In this document: piece after piece, positions 1-7,903 of the stretch
Position numbering within the stretch: the first letter of the stretch is position 1
Layout: the number at the start of each line of letters is the position of its first letter
From: an uncultured Mycoplasma sp.
GTDB lineage: Bacteria > Bacillota_I > Bacilli_A > RF39 > UBA660
Reading direction: 5' to 3'
Assembly (NCBI GenBank): GCA_946554525.1
Contig: CAMNSE010000011.1
Coordinates: 1 to 44,554, forward strand
Length of the DNA: 44,554 bases
Notes under the pieces: generated by a model
Database searches by the model: none
Told to the model about the DNA's origin: nothing
The model's input: the letters and a program-made list of their open reading frames with translations, nothing else
Translations under genes and position numbers: made by a program

Positions 1-800
1 ATTTCTAAGATACTTTTGATATTTTCATAGTTACTATTCCAAATATTAGAAGTTAGAAGTTGGACAAATTTAGGGTCATCCCACTCTTTCATTTCTAAAA
101 TTCTTTTAATTTCTTCATAATTACTTTTCCAAATAACGGAAGTAAGAAGAGAGGCAAATTTAGGATTGCTCCATTCTTTCATCTGTAATACAATTTTAAT
201 ATTTTCATAGTTACTATTCCAAATAGTAGGAGTTAGAAGTGGGGTAAATTTAGGTTCTTTCCATTCTTCCATCGCTAAAATACTTTTGATATTTTCATAG
301 TTACTAGTCCAAATAGTAGATGTTAGAAGTGGAGTAAATTTAGGGTCTTTCCATTCTTCCATCGCTAAAATTCTTTTAATATCTTCATAATTACTTTGCC
401 AAATATTAGATGTTAAAAGTGGAGCAAATTTAGGATCATCCCACTCTTTCATTTCTAAAACACTTTTAATTTCTTCGTAGTTACTATTCCAAATAGTAGA
501 AGTAAGAAGTGGAGCAAATTTAGGGTCTTTCCATTCTTTCATTTCTAAAATACTTTTAATATCTTCATAGTTACTAGTCCATATATTGGAAGTAAGAAGT
601 GGAGTAAATTTAGGGTCTTTCCATTCTTCCATCTCTAAAATTCTTTTAATATCTTCATAATTACTTTGCCAAATATTAGATGTTAGAAGTGGAGCAAATT
701 TAGGACCATTCCACTCTTCCATTTCTAAGATACTTTTAATATTTTCATAATTACTTTGCCAAATAGAAGAAGTTAGAAGAGGTGCGAATTTGGGTTCTTT
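1..800 (-). repeat. Tandem 90-bp repeats, array A
   Basis: Exact 90-bp periodicity inside paralogue A, 8.9 units from 800 down to the window edge. The in-frame unit begins at the codon before the conserved Pro-Lys-Phe. Units differ by scattered substitutions but never in length. Confidence 0.95.
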
Positions 801-929
801 CCAATATTTTAGAGAAAGAATTGATAGGACCTCTTTATAAGAGCGAGTATATACATAGTCGCAAATTAGTTCTTCTTTGCCAATTTCTTTTAAATATTTA
901 TTTATTTGTATAATTTCATATGGTAGCAT
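1..929 (-). CDS. 30-residue helical-repeat protein, paralogue A (3' end outside window)
   Basis: I do not recognise a named family. The gene starts at ATG 929-927 behind an AAGGAG site and runs off the left edge after 309 codons, so the C-terminus is unseen. A 43-residue N-cap (MLPYEIIQI...) almost identical to that of the next gene is followed by eight full and one cut repeat of exactly 30 residues. Each has the form x-x-P-K-F-x-x-L-L-T-x-x-I-W-x-S-N-Y-E-x-I-K-x-x-L-x-M-x-E-W. The units look like two short helices around an SN turn, giving an all-alpha solenoid of the general kind seen in mTERF or TALE-like proteins; that fold is inference. No signal peptide or membrane segment is visible, so it is probably cytoplasmic. 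Residues 12 and 15 of each unit vary while their neighbours are fixed. Function is unknown; nucleic-acid or protein binding are both possible. Confidence 0.85.
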   Translation of the reverse strand, partial: MLPYEIIQINKYLKEIGKEELICDYVYTRSYKEVLSILSLKYWKEPKFAPLLTSSIWQSNYENIKSILEMEEWNGPKFAPLLTSNIWQSNYEDIKRILEMEEWKDPKFTPLLTSNIWTSNYEDIKSILEMKEWKDPKFAPLLTSTIWNSNYEEIKSVLEMKEWDDPKFAPLLTSNIWQSNYEDIKRILAMEEWKDPKFTPLLTSTIWTSNYENIKSILAMEEWKEPKFTPLLTPTIWNSNYENIKIVLQMKEWSNPKFASLLTSVIWKSNYEEIKRILEMKEWDDPKFVQLLTSNIWNSNYENIKSILE

Positions 930-1035
930 GTTAACAACTCCTTAGTTTTAGATATATTTGGTATAAATTTTTCTTTTTCTTGATGAGTTATTATAGTTGG
1001 AACTCACAAAAAAGTCAAATCATAAAGTTACTACT
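930..1035 (-). repeat. Duplicated leader/promoter block, copy A
   Basis: About 105 bp upstream of paralogue A closely matches 2141-2246 upstream of paralogue B, including RBS, spacer, -10 and -35. The duplication that made the pair therefore included the regulatory region. Confidence 0.85.
990..1018 (-). promoter_or_regulatory. Promoter of repeat paralogue A
   Basis: -35 TTGACT (1018-1013), 17-base spacer, perfect -10 TATAAT (995-990). The leader is about 55 bases long and ends in AAGGAG before ATG 929. It sits downstream of the stop codon of paralogue B, so A has its own start signal. Confidence 0.8.
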
Positions 1036-1060
1036 TTCTGATTTTCTTTTTATAATATGC

Positions 1061-2140
1061 TTATCTTTGCACGCTTCTTTCTTCACCAATTAAAATTTCT
1101 CTTTGAACTAATTCTTTTAAATTAACACCATATTTTTTATGTAATGTTGAAGGCGAATAGTTAAAAATAGAATTTAATTTTCCGTCAACTATTAAATCAA
1201 GTTGGTTATCATTTATAAAGCGTATTAAAGCTTTTATTTGAATAACACTTCTTCTAAGGTGTGATGTCGTAATATATTGTTTTAGTCCAATACTTGTCAT
1301 ATATTCTATTCCTTCTTTAATTCTAGAAATAGAAATGCTCCAAATACTTGATGTTAATAAATGGATTAGCTCTGGATCATCCCATTCTTTCATTTGTAAA
1401 ATACTTTTAACACCTTCATAATTACTTGTCCAAATAGTAGAAGTAAGGAGAGAAGCAAATTTGGGATCATCCCATTCTTCCATTTCTAAGATGCTTTTGA
1501 TAGCTTCATAGTTACTATTCCAAATATTAGAAGTAAGAAGTGGAATAAATTTAGGATCGTCCCATTCTTTCATTCCTAAAACTCTTTTAATCTCTTCATA
1601 ATTACTATGCCATATATTACAAGTAAGAAGTGGAATAAATTTAGGATCGTCCCATTCTTTCATTCCTAAAACTCTTTTAATCTCTTCATAATTGCTATGC
1701 CAAATAGTAGAAGTAAGAAGTGGAGCAAATTTAGGGTCATTCCATTCTTTCATTCCTAAAACTCTTTTAATCTCTTCATAGTTACGATGCCAAATAGTAG
1801 AAGTAAGAAGTGGAGCAAATTTAGGGTCATTCCATTCTTTCATTCCTAAAACTCTTTTAATCTCTTCATAATTACTATGCCATATATTACAAGTAAGAAG
1901 AATGATGAATTTAGGGTCGCCCCATTCTTTCATTTGTAAAATGTTTTTAACATCTTCATAATTGCTATTCCAAATAGTAGAGGTAAGAAGAGGAGCAAAT
2001 TTAGGATCATCCCAACGTTTTAGGGAAAGAGTTAATAGAACATCTTTATAGGAACGGGTATAAAGAGCCTCACAAATTAAGTATTTTTTTCCAATTTCTT
2101 TTAAATAATTTCTTATTTGTATAATTTCATATGGTAACAT
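1061..2140 (-). CDS. 30-residue helical-repeat protein, paralogue B
   Basis: Complete 359-residue paralogue of the preceding gene. Residues 1-43 are the N-cap. Residues 44-253 are seven exact 30-residue repeats. An eighth, diverging unit follows (about 254-281, beginning DDPELIHLLTSSIW). A C-terminal domain (about 282-359) ends in KKYGVNLKELVQ. Two stretches of that domain (ITTSHLRRS... and LNSIFNYSP...) can be laid over the repeat core, so the whole protein may be one solenoid of about 11 units; this is inference. Positions 12/15 of units 1-8 read T/N, N/H, T/H, T/H, N/H, N/N, T/T, S/S. No signal peptide, membrane segment or catalytic motif is seen, and it is probably cytoplasmic. It starts at ATG 2140 behind AAGGGTG and has its own consensus promoter. 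The fold could be mTERF-like, TALE-like or another alpha-solenoid; the function is unknown. Confidence 0.85.
   Translation of the reverse strand: MLPYEIIQIRNYLKEIGKKYLICEALYTRSYKDVLLTLSLKRWDDPKFAPLLTSTIWNSNYEDVKNILQMKEWGDPKFIILLTCNIWHSNYEEIKRVLGMKEWNDPKFAPLLTSTIWHRNYEEIKRVLGMKEWNDPKFAPLLTSTIWHSNYEEIKRVLGMKEWDDPKFIPLLTCNIWHSNYEEIKRVLGMKEWDDPKFIPLLTSNIWNSNYEAIKSILEMEEWDDPKFASLLTSTIWTSNYEGVKSILQMKEWDDPELIHLLTSSIWSISISRIKEGIEYMTSIGLKQYITTSHLRRSVIQIKALIRFINDNQLDLIVDGKLNSIFNYSPSTLHKKYGVNLKELVQREILIGEERSVQR
1382..2011 (-). repeat. Tandem 90-bp repeats, array B
   Basis: Seven 90-bp units (630 bp) within paralogue B. Several neighbouring units are nearly identical: units 3 and 4 differ at one residue, and units 2 and 5 share the C-N-I-W-H variant. 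This suggests recent unit duplication or gene conversion. Confidence 0.95.
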
Positions 2141-2246
2141 ATTAACACACCCTTAGTTTTAGAGATATTCACTATAAATTTTTCTTTTTCTTGATGAGTT
2201 ATTATAGTGGGAAATTCTAAAAATGTCAAATTATAAAGTTACTACT
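2141..2246 (-). repeat. Duplicated leader/promoter block, copy B
   Basis: Counterpart of 930-1035. Both contain the same poly-pyrimidine leader segment and end upstream with the same TAAAGTTACTAC-type sequence on the plus strand. Confidence 0.85.
2201..2229 (-). promoter_or_regulatory. Consensus promoter of repeat paralogue B
   Basis: -35 TTGACA (2229-2224), 17-base spacer, -10 TATAAT (2206-2201). Both hexamers match the housekeeping sigma consensus perfectly, which predicts strong constitutive transcription unless repressed. Confidence 0.85.
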
Positions 2247-2263
2247 ACAATAAATTTTAACTC

Positions 2264-3442
2264 TTATCCTAAATATTCTTTTCCTGTTAATATATTCATA
2301 TCAACATCTCCATATATACCATCAATTTTACCAGTATTACTAAATTGCCACATGAAATAATTTCCTTTATAATTTGTTTTATTTGTGTAATGAGCAAGCC
2401 ATACACTATCATATGAGCCATCCCACAGGTTTTCTAAATAAAATTTTGAACCATATAAAGCGCCTTTATATCCAGCTTTTTCAACTGTCTCAATAAATGC
2501 TTTAGGCATTAGATTTAATTCATGAAAACTTAAATGATAACTATTCCAATTATCCCATATTTCCCAATCAAAAATGATTGGGAAGTCTAAAGACTCACCA
2601 TCTAGTTCTGTTAATATCCACTTTGCTTCTTTAACTGCATGTTCTTTTGACAAAGCCTTACTATAAAGGTATACGCCTACCTTTAGTCCTGCTTCTTTAG
2701 CTCGTTTTATATTATTTTTATAAGTTCCGTCCATTTTAGGTGTTTCTCCTGAAGTTGGAGTATAACCAATCCGCATCATGACAAAAGTAGCGCCAGCATT
2801 TTTAATCTTTTTATAATCTACTAATCCTTGCCACTCTGATACATCGATTCCAAGTTCGTTGGAATCATTTTTATAATCTTTTAAGGCATCACTAAAAGCA
2901 TATTTAGGCAAGGTTACTATATTATTTGAATTATTATTTTTTTCTACAACTTTTAAGTTTATATTATGATTATTAGAATTCCCACTAGCATCTGTTACAA
3001 TTATTTTTATTTTATAATCTCCAGTTTTGTTAATATCATAGTCTCCTTCAATAATACAAAGCGGTTCACTATCATAATTATCTCCATACATTACTAAACT
3101 ACATAGATTGCCACTATAGCCTTTCATAACTGTTTTATTAGCACCACCAAATATCTTTGGTTTTTCATCATCTACTATTTCTATTATCTTTTCATAGTTA
3201 TATTTTTGATTTTCATATGTATAATAAAAATCTATTTTTGTCTCTCCTATTGTATCAGTATTAATTTGATAATTTTCAAAATTAACGTTGGTATCTAAAA
3301 TTAAGTCTTCGATGAAGGTTTTACTATATACTGGAATTTTATTATCCTTAAACGTAATAAAGGCGTCTTTATTGACTTTTTTGGTGCAAGAACAAAAAGA
3401 AAAAAGTCCTAATATTATAATTATACTTTTTATGGTTTTCAT
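2264..3442 (-). CDS. GH25 lysozyme-like lipoprotein with Ig-like domains
   Basis: Predicted muramidase cleaving the MurNAc-GlcNAc bond of peptidoglycan, tethered to the outer face of the membrane. Residues 1-19 are a lipoprotein-type signal peptide with likely lipid Cys19 (FCSC; a leucine at -3 is lacking, so the lipobox is atypical). Residues about 22-166 hold two short Ig-like domains of the DUF5011 type (ending in a DASGN motif), probably wall-binding. After a linker the GH25 domain begins at GIDVSEWQG (Asp200) and carries the acidic pair in FDWE (Asp292, Glu294). It ends with the usual GDVDMN strand. The start follows a perfect AAGGAGG. Glycosyltransferase genes lie upstream, separated by a hairpin. 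It resembles GH25 proteins of phages, but no phage genes are beside it and a cellular wall-remodelling role is more likely. Confidence 0.88.
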   Translation of the reverse strand: MKTIKSIIIILGLFSFCSCTKKVNKDAFITFKDNKIPVYSKTFIEDLILDTNVNFENYQINTDTIGETKIDFYYTYENQKYNYEKIIEIVDDEKPKIFGGANKTVMKGYSGNLCSLVMYGDNYDSEPLCIIEGDYDINKTGDYKIKIIVTDASGNSNNHNINLKVVEKNNNSNNIVTLPKYAFSDALKDYKNDSNELGIDVSEWQGLVDYKKIKNAGATFVMMRIGYTPTSGETPKMDGTYKNNIKRAKEAGLKVGVYLYSKALSKEHAVKEAKWILTELDGESLDFPIIFDWEIWDNWNSYHLSFHELNLMPKAFIETVEKAGYKGALYGSKFYLENLWDGSYDSVWLAHYTNKTNYKGNYFMWQFSNTGKIDGIYGDVDMNILTGKEYLG

Positions 3443-3457
3443 ATTTCCTCCTTAAAA

Positions 3458-3481
3458 AAGTAGTTAAAAATTTAACTACTT
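3458..3481 (-). terminator. Hairpin terminator after the GT2 gene
   Basis: Perfect inverted repeat AAGTAGTTAAA / TTTAACTACTT, with a run of T on the minus strand just before the lysozyme RBS. It contains the TAG stop of the GT2 gene. Confidence 0.75.
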
Positions 3482-4423
3482 ATCAATTACAGTTTCTATT
3501 ATATATCTAGGTCTTTCTTTGGTTTCATGATACATTTTACCAATATATTCTCCAATAATACCAATTGATATCATTTGAAGACCTCCAATAAACCATATTG
3601 AGATTATAAGAAACGTCCATCCAGCTACGGTATGTCCCGTAATTTTTACTATGAGTGAATATATCATTATAAATATGCTTATAAATAAAATTAATATTCC
3701 AAGACCTAAAATCATTCTAAGAGGCTTAATACTAAATGAAGTTATTCCATCAAAAGCAAATGATAACATTTTTTTAAGAGGATATTTTGATTCGCCAGCA
3801 AACCGTTTATTTCTTTCGTAATAAGCAATTGTGCTCTTAAATCCAATTAATGGTACAATTCCTCTTAAAAATAAATTTACCTCTTTAAATTCGCTTAGTC
3901 CTTCTAAGGCACGTTTACTCATTAATCTACAGTCAGCATGATTATAAACAATATCTACACCCATTAATTTCATGAATTTATAAAAACCTTCAGCTGTTGT
4001 CTTTTTAAACCAGCTATCTTTTTTGCGGGAACTTCTAACACCGTATACGATATCATATCCTTCATTACTTTTATCAACCATTTCATCAATTACGTTTATA
4101 TCATCTTGTAAGTCAGCATCCATAGATATTACAATATCAGCATTTTCTTTTGCAGTCATTAGCCCTGCTAAAAGTGCATTTTGATGCCCTCTATTCCGAG
4201 ATAATTTAACTCCTGCAAATATATGATCCTCATTTGTTAAATTTTCTATCATTTCCCAAGTTCTGTCTTTAGAACCATCATTTACAAACATAATTTTACT
4301 TTTTTTAGAAATTTTACCATCACTTATTAACTTGGTGATTTTTTCCTTTAATTGTTTTGATGTCTCTGGTAATACTTCTTCTTCATTATAACAAGGAAGT
4401 ACCATATATAGTGTTTTTGTCAT
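3476..4423 (-). CDS. GtrB/DPM1-like polyprenyl-phosphate glycosyltransferase
   Basis: Family 2 glycosyltransferase of the GtrB/CsbB/YkcC type (315 residues). It moves a sugar from a nucleotide sugar to undecaprenyl phosphate on the cytoplasmic face. The N-terminal GT-A domain shows LPCYNEEEVLP, NDGSKDRTW and the metal-binding DADLQDD near residue 103. Two hydrophobic segments at about 235-300 form the C-terminal membrane hairpin typical of GtrB. ATG 4423 has a GGAG site. The gene lies three bases after the stop of a GT-C membrane protein (4427-5947). The pair resembles the GtrB plus dedicated glycosyltransferase sets that add side sugars to wall glycans outside the cell. The sugar is not readable from sequence. 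Confidence 0.88.
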   Translation of the reverse strand: MTKTLYMVLPCYNEEEVLPETSKQLKEKITKLISDGKISKKSKIMFVNDGSKDRTWEMIENLTNEDHIFAGVKLSRNRGHQNALLAGLMTAKENADIVISMDADLQDDINVIDEMVDKSNEGYDIVYGVRSSRKKDSWFKKTTAEGFYKFMKLMGVDIVYNHADCRLMSKRALEGLSEFKEVNLFLRGIVPLIGFKSTIAYYERNKRFAGESKYPLKKMLSFAFDGITSFSIKPLRMILGLGILILFISIFIMIYSLIVKITGHTVAGWTFLIISIWFIGGLQMISIGIIGEYIGKMYHETKERPRYIIETVIDK

Positions 4424-4426
4424 ATT

Positions 4427-5947
4427 TTAATTCTCCTTTACTTTAAATAAAAATGCATTGAAATCTCTTTTTTCTAGTTTTTGGCTAGCGCTCTTTATTA
4501 ATTCATAATTTTTAAATAGCATTTCATTTTCTCTTTGTAAAACTTCTAAAGCATCTCTTGTGTAATAAACTATAAACATAGTTTCTTTATCCTCAATATA
4601 TTTATTAAAAGCATCTAAATTATCTGGAAATTTTTCATAAGAAATATTTTGTTTTTCAAAAAAGTATGTTGTTGGTACTAAATTGGTTAGCGTATAAATT
4701 CCACAATCTAAGAATCCCATATTTACCAAAGTTGGATTTTCTTCTTTTAAAATAATATCTCTAAATTCATATTGGAATAAACTATCTTTTTTCTTAAATA
4801 TCATACTTCTGTAATTAGCAAATATGATAGTAAAAAGAATACAAGTAACGCACGTTACTATTAGATATAATCTTCTTTTTTTATTAGCTAAATCATCAAT
4901 CTTTTTTTGGATTTTAGTAAATATCCAAATCAGAGATATAAGCATAAAAATTAAAACTGGAAATAAATAATATTGATAAAACCGAAGGCCAAAATAAATA
5001 CCTAAAATTGTGAATAAAAATAATAGAGTCATATATATTTTTTCATTTCTTTTCTTGTTTAATTTAAATATGGCATAAATATATCCAATTGTTAAAATAA
5101 ATACTGCTGGGCCATTTGATAATGTAGCATTTAAAAATCCTTTTACTAACTTATATAATCTTTTAATGATATTTAATTTTACATCACCATAAAGAGTCAT
5201 ATTATCGATAAAATATACTTCAATAAACTCTTTTATGCCATGATGAACTCCAAAATAAATTAAAGTTAGTAATAGTGGAGCAAACATTCCAACTAAAAAC
5301 CATATACATGAGATAAATGCTTTCTTATATTTTTTTTCAAAGAATAAATGAAAGAAAATACAAGCCATAAATCCAAACCAAAAACCTAATAATGTGAATT
5401 TAATTAATAATACACATCCAGCACAAAGTCCCGCTACAGCTATTTCTTTATAGCTCAATTCTCTTACCTTAAAATGCTTCATGAAATAATAAAGAGTAAT
5501 CATCATAAGAGGAACGCAAAATTCTTCGGCACTTCCTCCATGAACAAATGATGCACTCGTGCACATTAACATCATAAATATCGGTAGAATAAAATAAGCA
5601 CTTTTATTTGATAAAAAAATCTTGATAGTTTTATATGCATAATATAATGCGATTGTCCAAGAAATTACTTCTAATATAAATATACCATGAAATGTGGTAT
5701 TAGAAATCATATATCCCAGAGCATAAATAATATATAATAAAATACCTTTTTGTTCAAATATATCAATATAAGGTATTACTCCGTGAACTAAACCCTTACC
5801 AACTGTAAAAAATGCATTCGCGTCTACCCAATCATTGAAAGGATATAAAAAAGAGCACTTACTTGTAATCATAATTATAATAAAAGAAATAAGAAAGCAA
5901 TAAGAGATTGTTAAAAGTTTTTCTTTGTTGTTTTTTAAATACTTCAT
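4427..5947 (-). CDS. Multi-pass GT-C-type membrane glycosyltransferase
   Basis: A 506-residue protein with about 11 hydrophobic segments. After the first membrane segment is a loop with NDWVDANAFFTVGKG and, further on, DIFEQKG, an acidic first outer loop typical of GT-C enzymes that use polyprenyl-phosphate sugars. A soluble tail of about 110 residues follows the last membrane helix. It probably takes the sugar made by the adjacent GtrB-like enzyme and transfers it to a surface polymer. The two genes form an operon (three-base gap) behind an extended -10 promoter. The assignment to the GT-C fold rests on topology and the acidic loop; acceptor and sugar are unknown. Confidence 0.7.
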   Translation of the reverse strand: MKYLKNNKEKLLTISYCFLISFIIIMITSKCSFLYPFNDWVDANAFFTVGKGLVHGVIPYIDIFEQKGILLYIIYALGYMISNTTFHGIFILEVISWTIALYYAYKTIKIFLSNKSAYFILPIFMMLMCTSASFVHGGSAEEFCVPLMMITLYYFMKHFKVRELSYKEIAVAGLCAGCVLLIKFTLLGFWFGFMACIFFHLFFEKKYKKAFISCIWFLVGMFAPLLLTLIYFGVHHGIKEFIEVYFIDNMTLYGDVKLNIIKRLYKLVKGFLNATLSNGPAVFILTIGYIYAIFKLNKKRNEKIYMTLLFLFTILGIYFGLRFYQYYLFPVLIFMLISLIWIFTKIQKKIDDLANKKRRLYLIVTCVTCILFTIIFANYRSMIFKKKDSLFQYEFRDIILKEENPTLVNMGFLDCGIYTLTNLVPTTYFFEKQNISYEKFPDNLDAFNKYIEDKETMFIVYYTRDALEVLQRENEMLFKNYELIKSASQKLEKRDFNAFLFKVKEN

Positions 5948-5965
5948 ATTTTTTTCACCAACAAA

Positions 5966-5994
5966 ATTATAACATTAATTCTCCATAATGTAAA
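5966..5994 (-). promoter_or_regulatory. Promoter of the GT-C/GtrB pair
   Basis: -35 TTTACA (5994-5989), 17-base spacer, extended -10 TGT-TATAAT (5971-5966 for the hexamer). Confidence 0.7.
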
Positions 5995-6009
5995 TGAATG
6001 CAAGATAAA

Positions 6010-6035
6010 AACTGTTAATTTTGTCATTAACAGTT
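6010..6035 (-). terminator. Terminator of the LysM lysozyme gene
   Basis: AACTGTTAAT / ATTAACAGTT stem with a seven-base loop and T-rich tails on both sides, between the LysM lysozyme stop and the next promoter. It may work in both directions. Confidence 0.75.
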
Positions 6036-6043
6036 CTTTTTAA

Positions 6044-7231
6044 TTAATAACTTTCAGGAATATAAAGAATATCTCCAGCATAAATCAGATTAGGATTTTT
6101 TATATTATTTAGTTTTACTAATTCCCTTACTGTTGTATTAAAATCCTTAGCTATAAAGTAAAGTGTATCGTTTTTTACTATCCTATATTTTATTAAATGC
6201 CTTTTTTGTGGAACACTTACAATTAATGTTTCTCCTGTATATATTAAATTAGGGTTCTTTATATTATTCCAAATAACTAACTGCTTAATTGTTACATCAA
6301 ATTTTTTAGCTATATATGTCAGATTATCACCATATTTTACTTTATAAGTATGAGTCTCTTCTGTATTCTTAATTTCATAACGATAGTCAGTTTTTATATG
6401 TAGCACTTGATTTGGTTTTAGCTTATCATTTTTAAGTTGATTCTCCTTTTTTATATCTTCTTTTGTCGTATTATATTCTTTGGCTACTTTATCAATTGTA
6501 TCACCCGGCATAACACGATAATGAACAGTTTTTTTGCTATCTTCCTCGCTTACTTCTGGGTTAGGCACTTCGCTTGAATCTCTTAAATAAACTCCATCTT
6601 TGAATTCATCTCTATCAACATTTCCAATAATTCCTGATACTCTACCGACATCTGTATATTGCCATCCTGTCCAATCCTTCCAGTTTGCAACTTCTGGTCT
6701 TGGAACTTCATATTCTGCAATCCACAATGGATAATTTTCTGCTAAGTAAGAGTCAAACATGCGGGCTGCGTTATAGGCATCACTATATACAATCATTTCC
6801 TTCTTTGTTAGTTCTTCTGTAGTTTCTATAAAAGCACGAGCTATTTCATTTACTTCGTCTCTACTAAGACCTCTTAAATTTTCAAAATCTATAGCAAGTC
6901 TGCAATCAGGTTTTGTTCCTCTAATTACATGACTAAAAAATCTTGCCTGTTCTTTTGCTTCTTCTACATTTCTAGCAGTAACAAAATGATAGAATCCAAC
7001 TTTTAACCCGTTTGCTTTAGCATTTTCATAATTTTGTCTAAATTTAATATCTACAAAGCTATTTCCTACACTACTTCTAATATATACTACTTCAATTCCA
7101 TCATCGCGTACTTTTGCAAAATCAATATTTCCTTGATAATCACTGACATCTATTCCTCTTGCTATAGCATTTGCTCTAATAGGTATTAAAAATATAGGCA
7201 TAATACAAAATAAAAATATAACTTTTTTCAT
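6044..7231 (-). CDS. Secreted GH25 lysozyme with three LysM domains
   Basis: Secreted muramidase of 395 residues. Residues 1-22 are a Sec signal peptide ending near ANA. The GH25 domain spans about 25-215 with Asp28 (GIDVSDYQG) and the Asp115/Glu117 pair (AIDFENL). Three LysM peptidoglycan-binding modules follow at about 237-280, 295-339 and 348-392. The last two share the NNIKNPNLIY segment, a sign of module duplication. The start has a GGGAGG site, and the gene is followed by a clear terminator, so it is probably monocistronic. It likely remodels the cell's own wall; it differs from the lipoprotein lysozyme at 2264-3442 in carrying wall-binding modules instead of a lipid anchor. Confidence 0.93.
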   Translation of the reverse strand: MKKVIFLFCIMPIFLIPIRANAIARGIDVSDYQGNIDFAKVRDDGIEVVYIRSSVGNSFVDIKFRQNYENAKANGLKVGFYHFVTARNVEEAKEQARFFSHVIRGTKPDCRLAIDFENLRGLSRDEVNEIARAFIETTEELTKKEMIVYSDAYNAARMFDSYLAENYPLWIAEYEVPRPEVANWKDWTGWQYTDVGRVSGIIGNVDRDEFKDGVYLRDSSEVPNPEVSEEDSKKTVHYRVMPGDTIDKVAKEYNTTKEDIKKENQLKNDKLKPNQVLHIKTDYRYEIKNTEETHTYKVKYGDNLTYIAKKFDVTIKQLVIWNNIKNPNLIYTGETLIVSVPQKRHLIKYRIVKNDTLYFIAKDFNTTVRELVKLNNIKNPNLIYAGDILYIPESY

Positions 7232-7297
7232 CTTTAACCTCCCTCATTCATATTATATTAGGGAATTTTTCTTGAAGAGATTATATAAGCACATAAA

Positions 7298-7321
7298 AAG
7301 GAAAATTTATTAATCTTCCTT
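7298..7321 (-). terminator. Terminator of the murT-gatD operon
   Basis: AAGGAA / TTCCTT stem surrounding the gatD stop codon, followed on the minus strand by TTTTTATG. Confidence 0.6.
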
Positions 7322-7903
7322 CATTGTTAAAATTTGCTCCATAATATATTTACAAAAATTATCATTTCTAGCAAGTAAAGGTCCTATAACAGACGTTGCA
7401 TAAAAATTTTTCTCTTTAAATCCTTCAAAGCCAGTGTCATCAAGGCCATATCCTTCATCAAGAGTAAACAAGATATTGTCTGACTTATTAATTAAATATT
7501 CGGTATTTTGAAAACCTTTTATAATGCCTTTACAAAGAGAGGTAGTACCTACTACATTCGATATTTTTCTAGTTTTTTGGTATTCTACTTCATAAAGACC
7601 CAAGAAGTCAAATACGTTTATTGCATTTCCTGTTACTAATAGTACTTTTTCTTGACTTATATATTTTAATATTTCTTCTTTTTTACTTTTAAGCCTATCT
7701 CTTACTAAATCTAAATACCCTTTACGCCCACTTCCAATATATATGAAATCGTAATCATAAAAATTTATTTCATCATCAATATCAATGTTTATTACTTCAA
7801 ATGGAATATTATTTTCTTTTAGCATAAATGTAAGAGCTTTAATATTTCCGTTTTCTCCATATAAATCTAATTCATAAGGATAAAGATGTGCTATTCTAAT
7901 CAT
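7310..7903 (-). CDS. gatD: GatD-like lipid II amidation subunit lacking the glutaminase Cys and His
   Basis: Partner of MurT in amidating D-Glu of lipid II to D-isoglutamine; normal GatD is a class I glutamine amidotransferase that supplies ammonia. Family features seen: LYPYELDLYGENGNIKAL at the start, the YIGSG segment where GatD has a GGG-type loop, and GPLLARN near the end. From my recollection of S. aureus GatD, the nucleophile Cys94 (CGGYQ) corresponds here to Thr91 in VTGNAINVF, and His189 (LHGP) corresponds to Ile173 in VIGPLL. Both catalytic residues appear lost. At 197 residues it is also shorter than the roughly 240 usual. Its ATG overlaps the murT stop by four bases (ATGA), so it is translationally coupled and evidently maintained. 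It may be a structural or ammonia-binding partner rather than a glutaminase. Confidence 0.75.
   Translation of the reverse strand: MIRIAHLYPYELDLYGENGNIKALTFMLKENNIPFEVINIDIDDEINFYDYDFIYIGSGRKGYLDLVRDRLKSKKEEILKYISQEKVLLVTGNAINVFDFLGLYEVEYQKTRKISNVVGTTSLCKGIIKGFQNTEYLINKSDNILFTLDEGYGLDDTGFEGFKEKNFYATSVIGPLLARNDNFCKYIMEQILTMKED

Noticed and set aside
1-2011. CRISPR array suggested by 90-bp regular repeats
   Set aside because: The repeats are contiguous, in frame and protein coding, without spacers.
1-2140. True TALE or mTERF protein
   Set aside because: The module length (30) and consensus do not match TALE repeats (33-35), and mTERF similarity is only in general shape; I keep only the structural analogy.
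2264-3442. Prophage endolysin
   Set aside because: The GH25 protein has a lipoprotein signal and Ig-like domains, and no holin or other phage genes are near.
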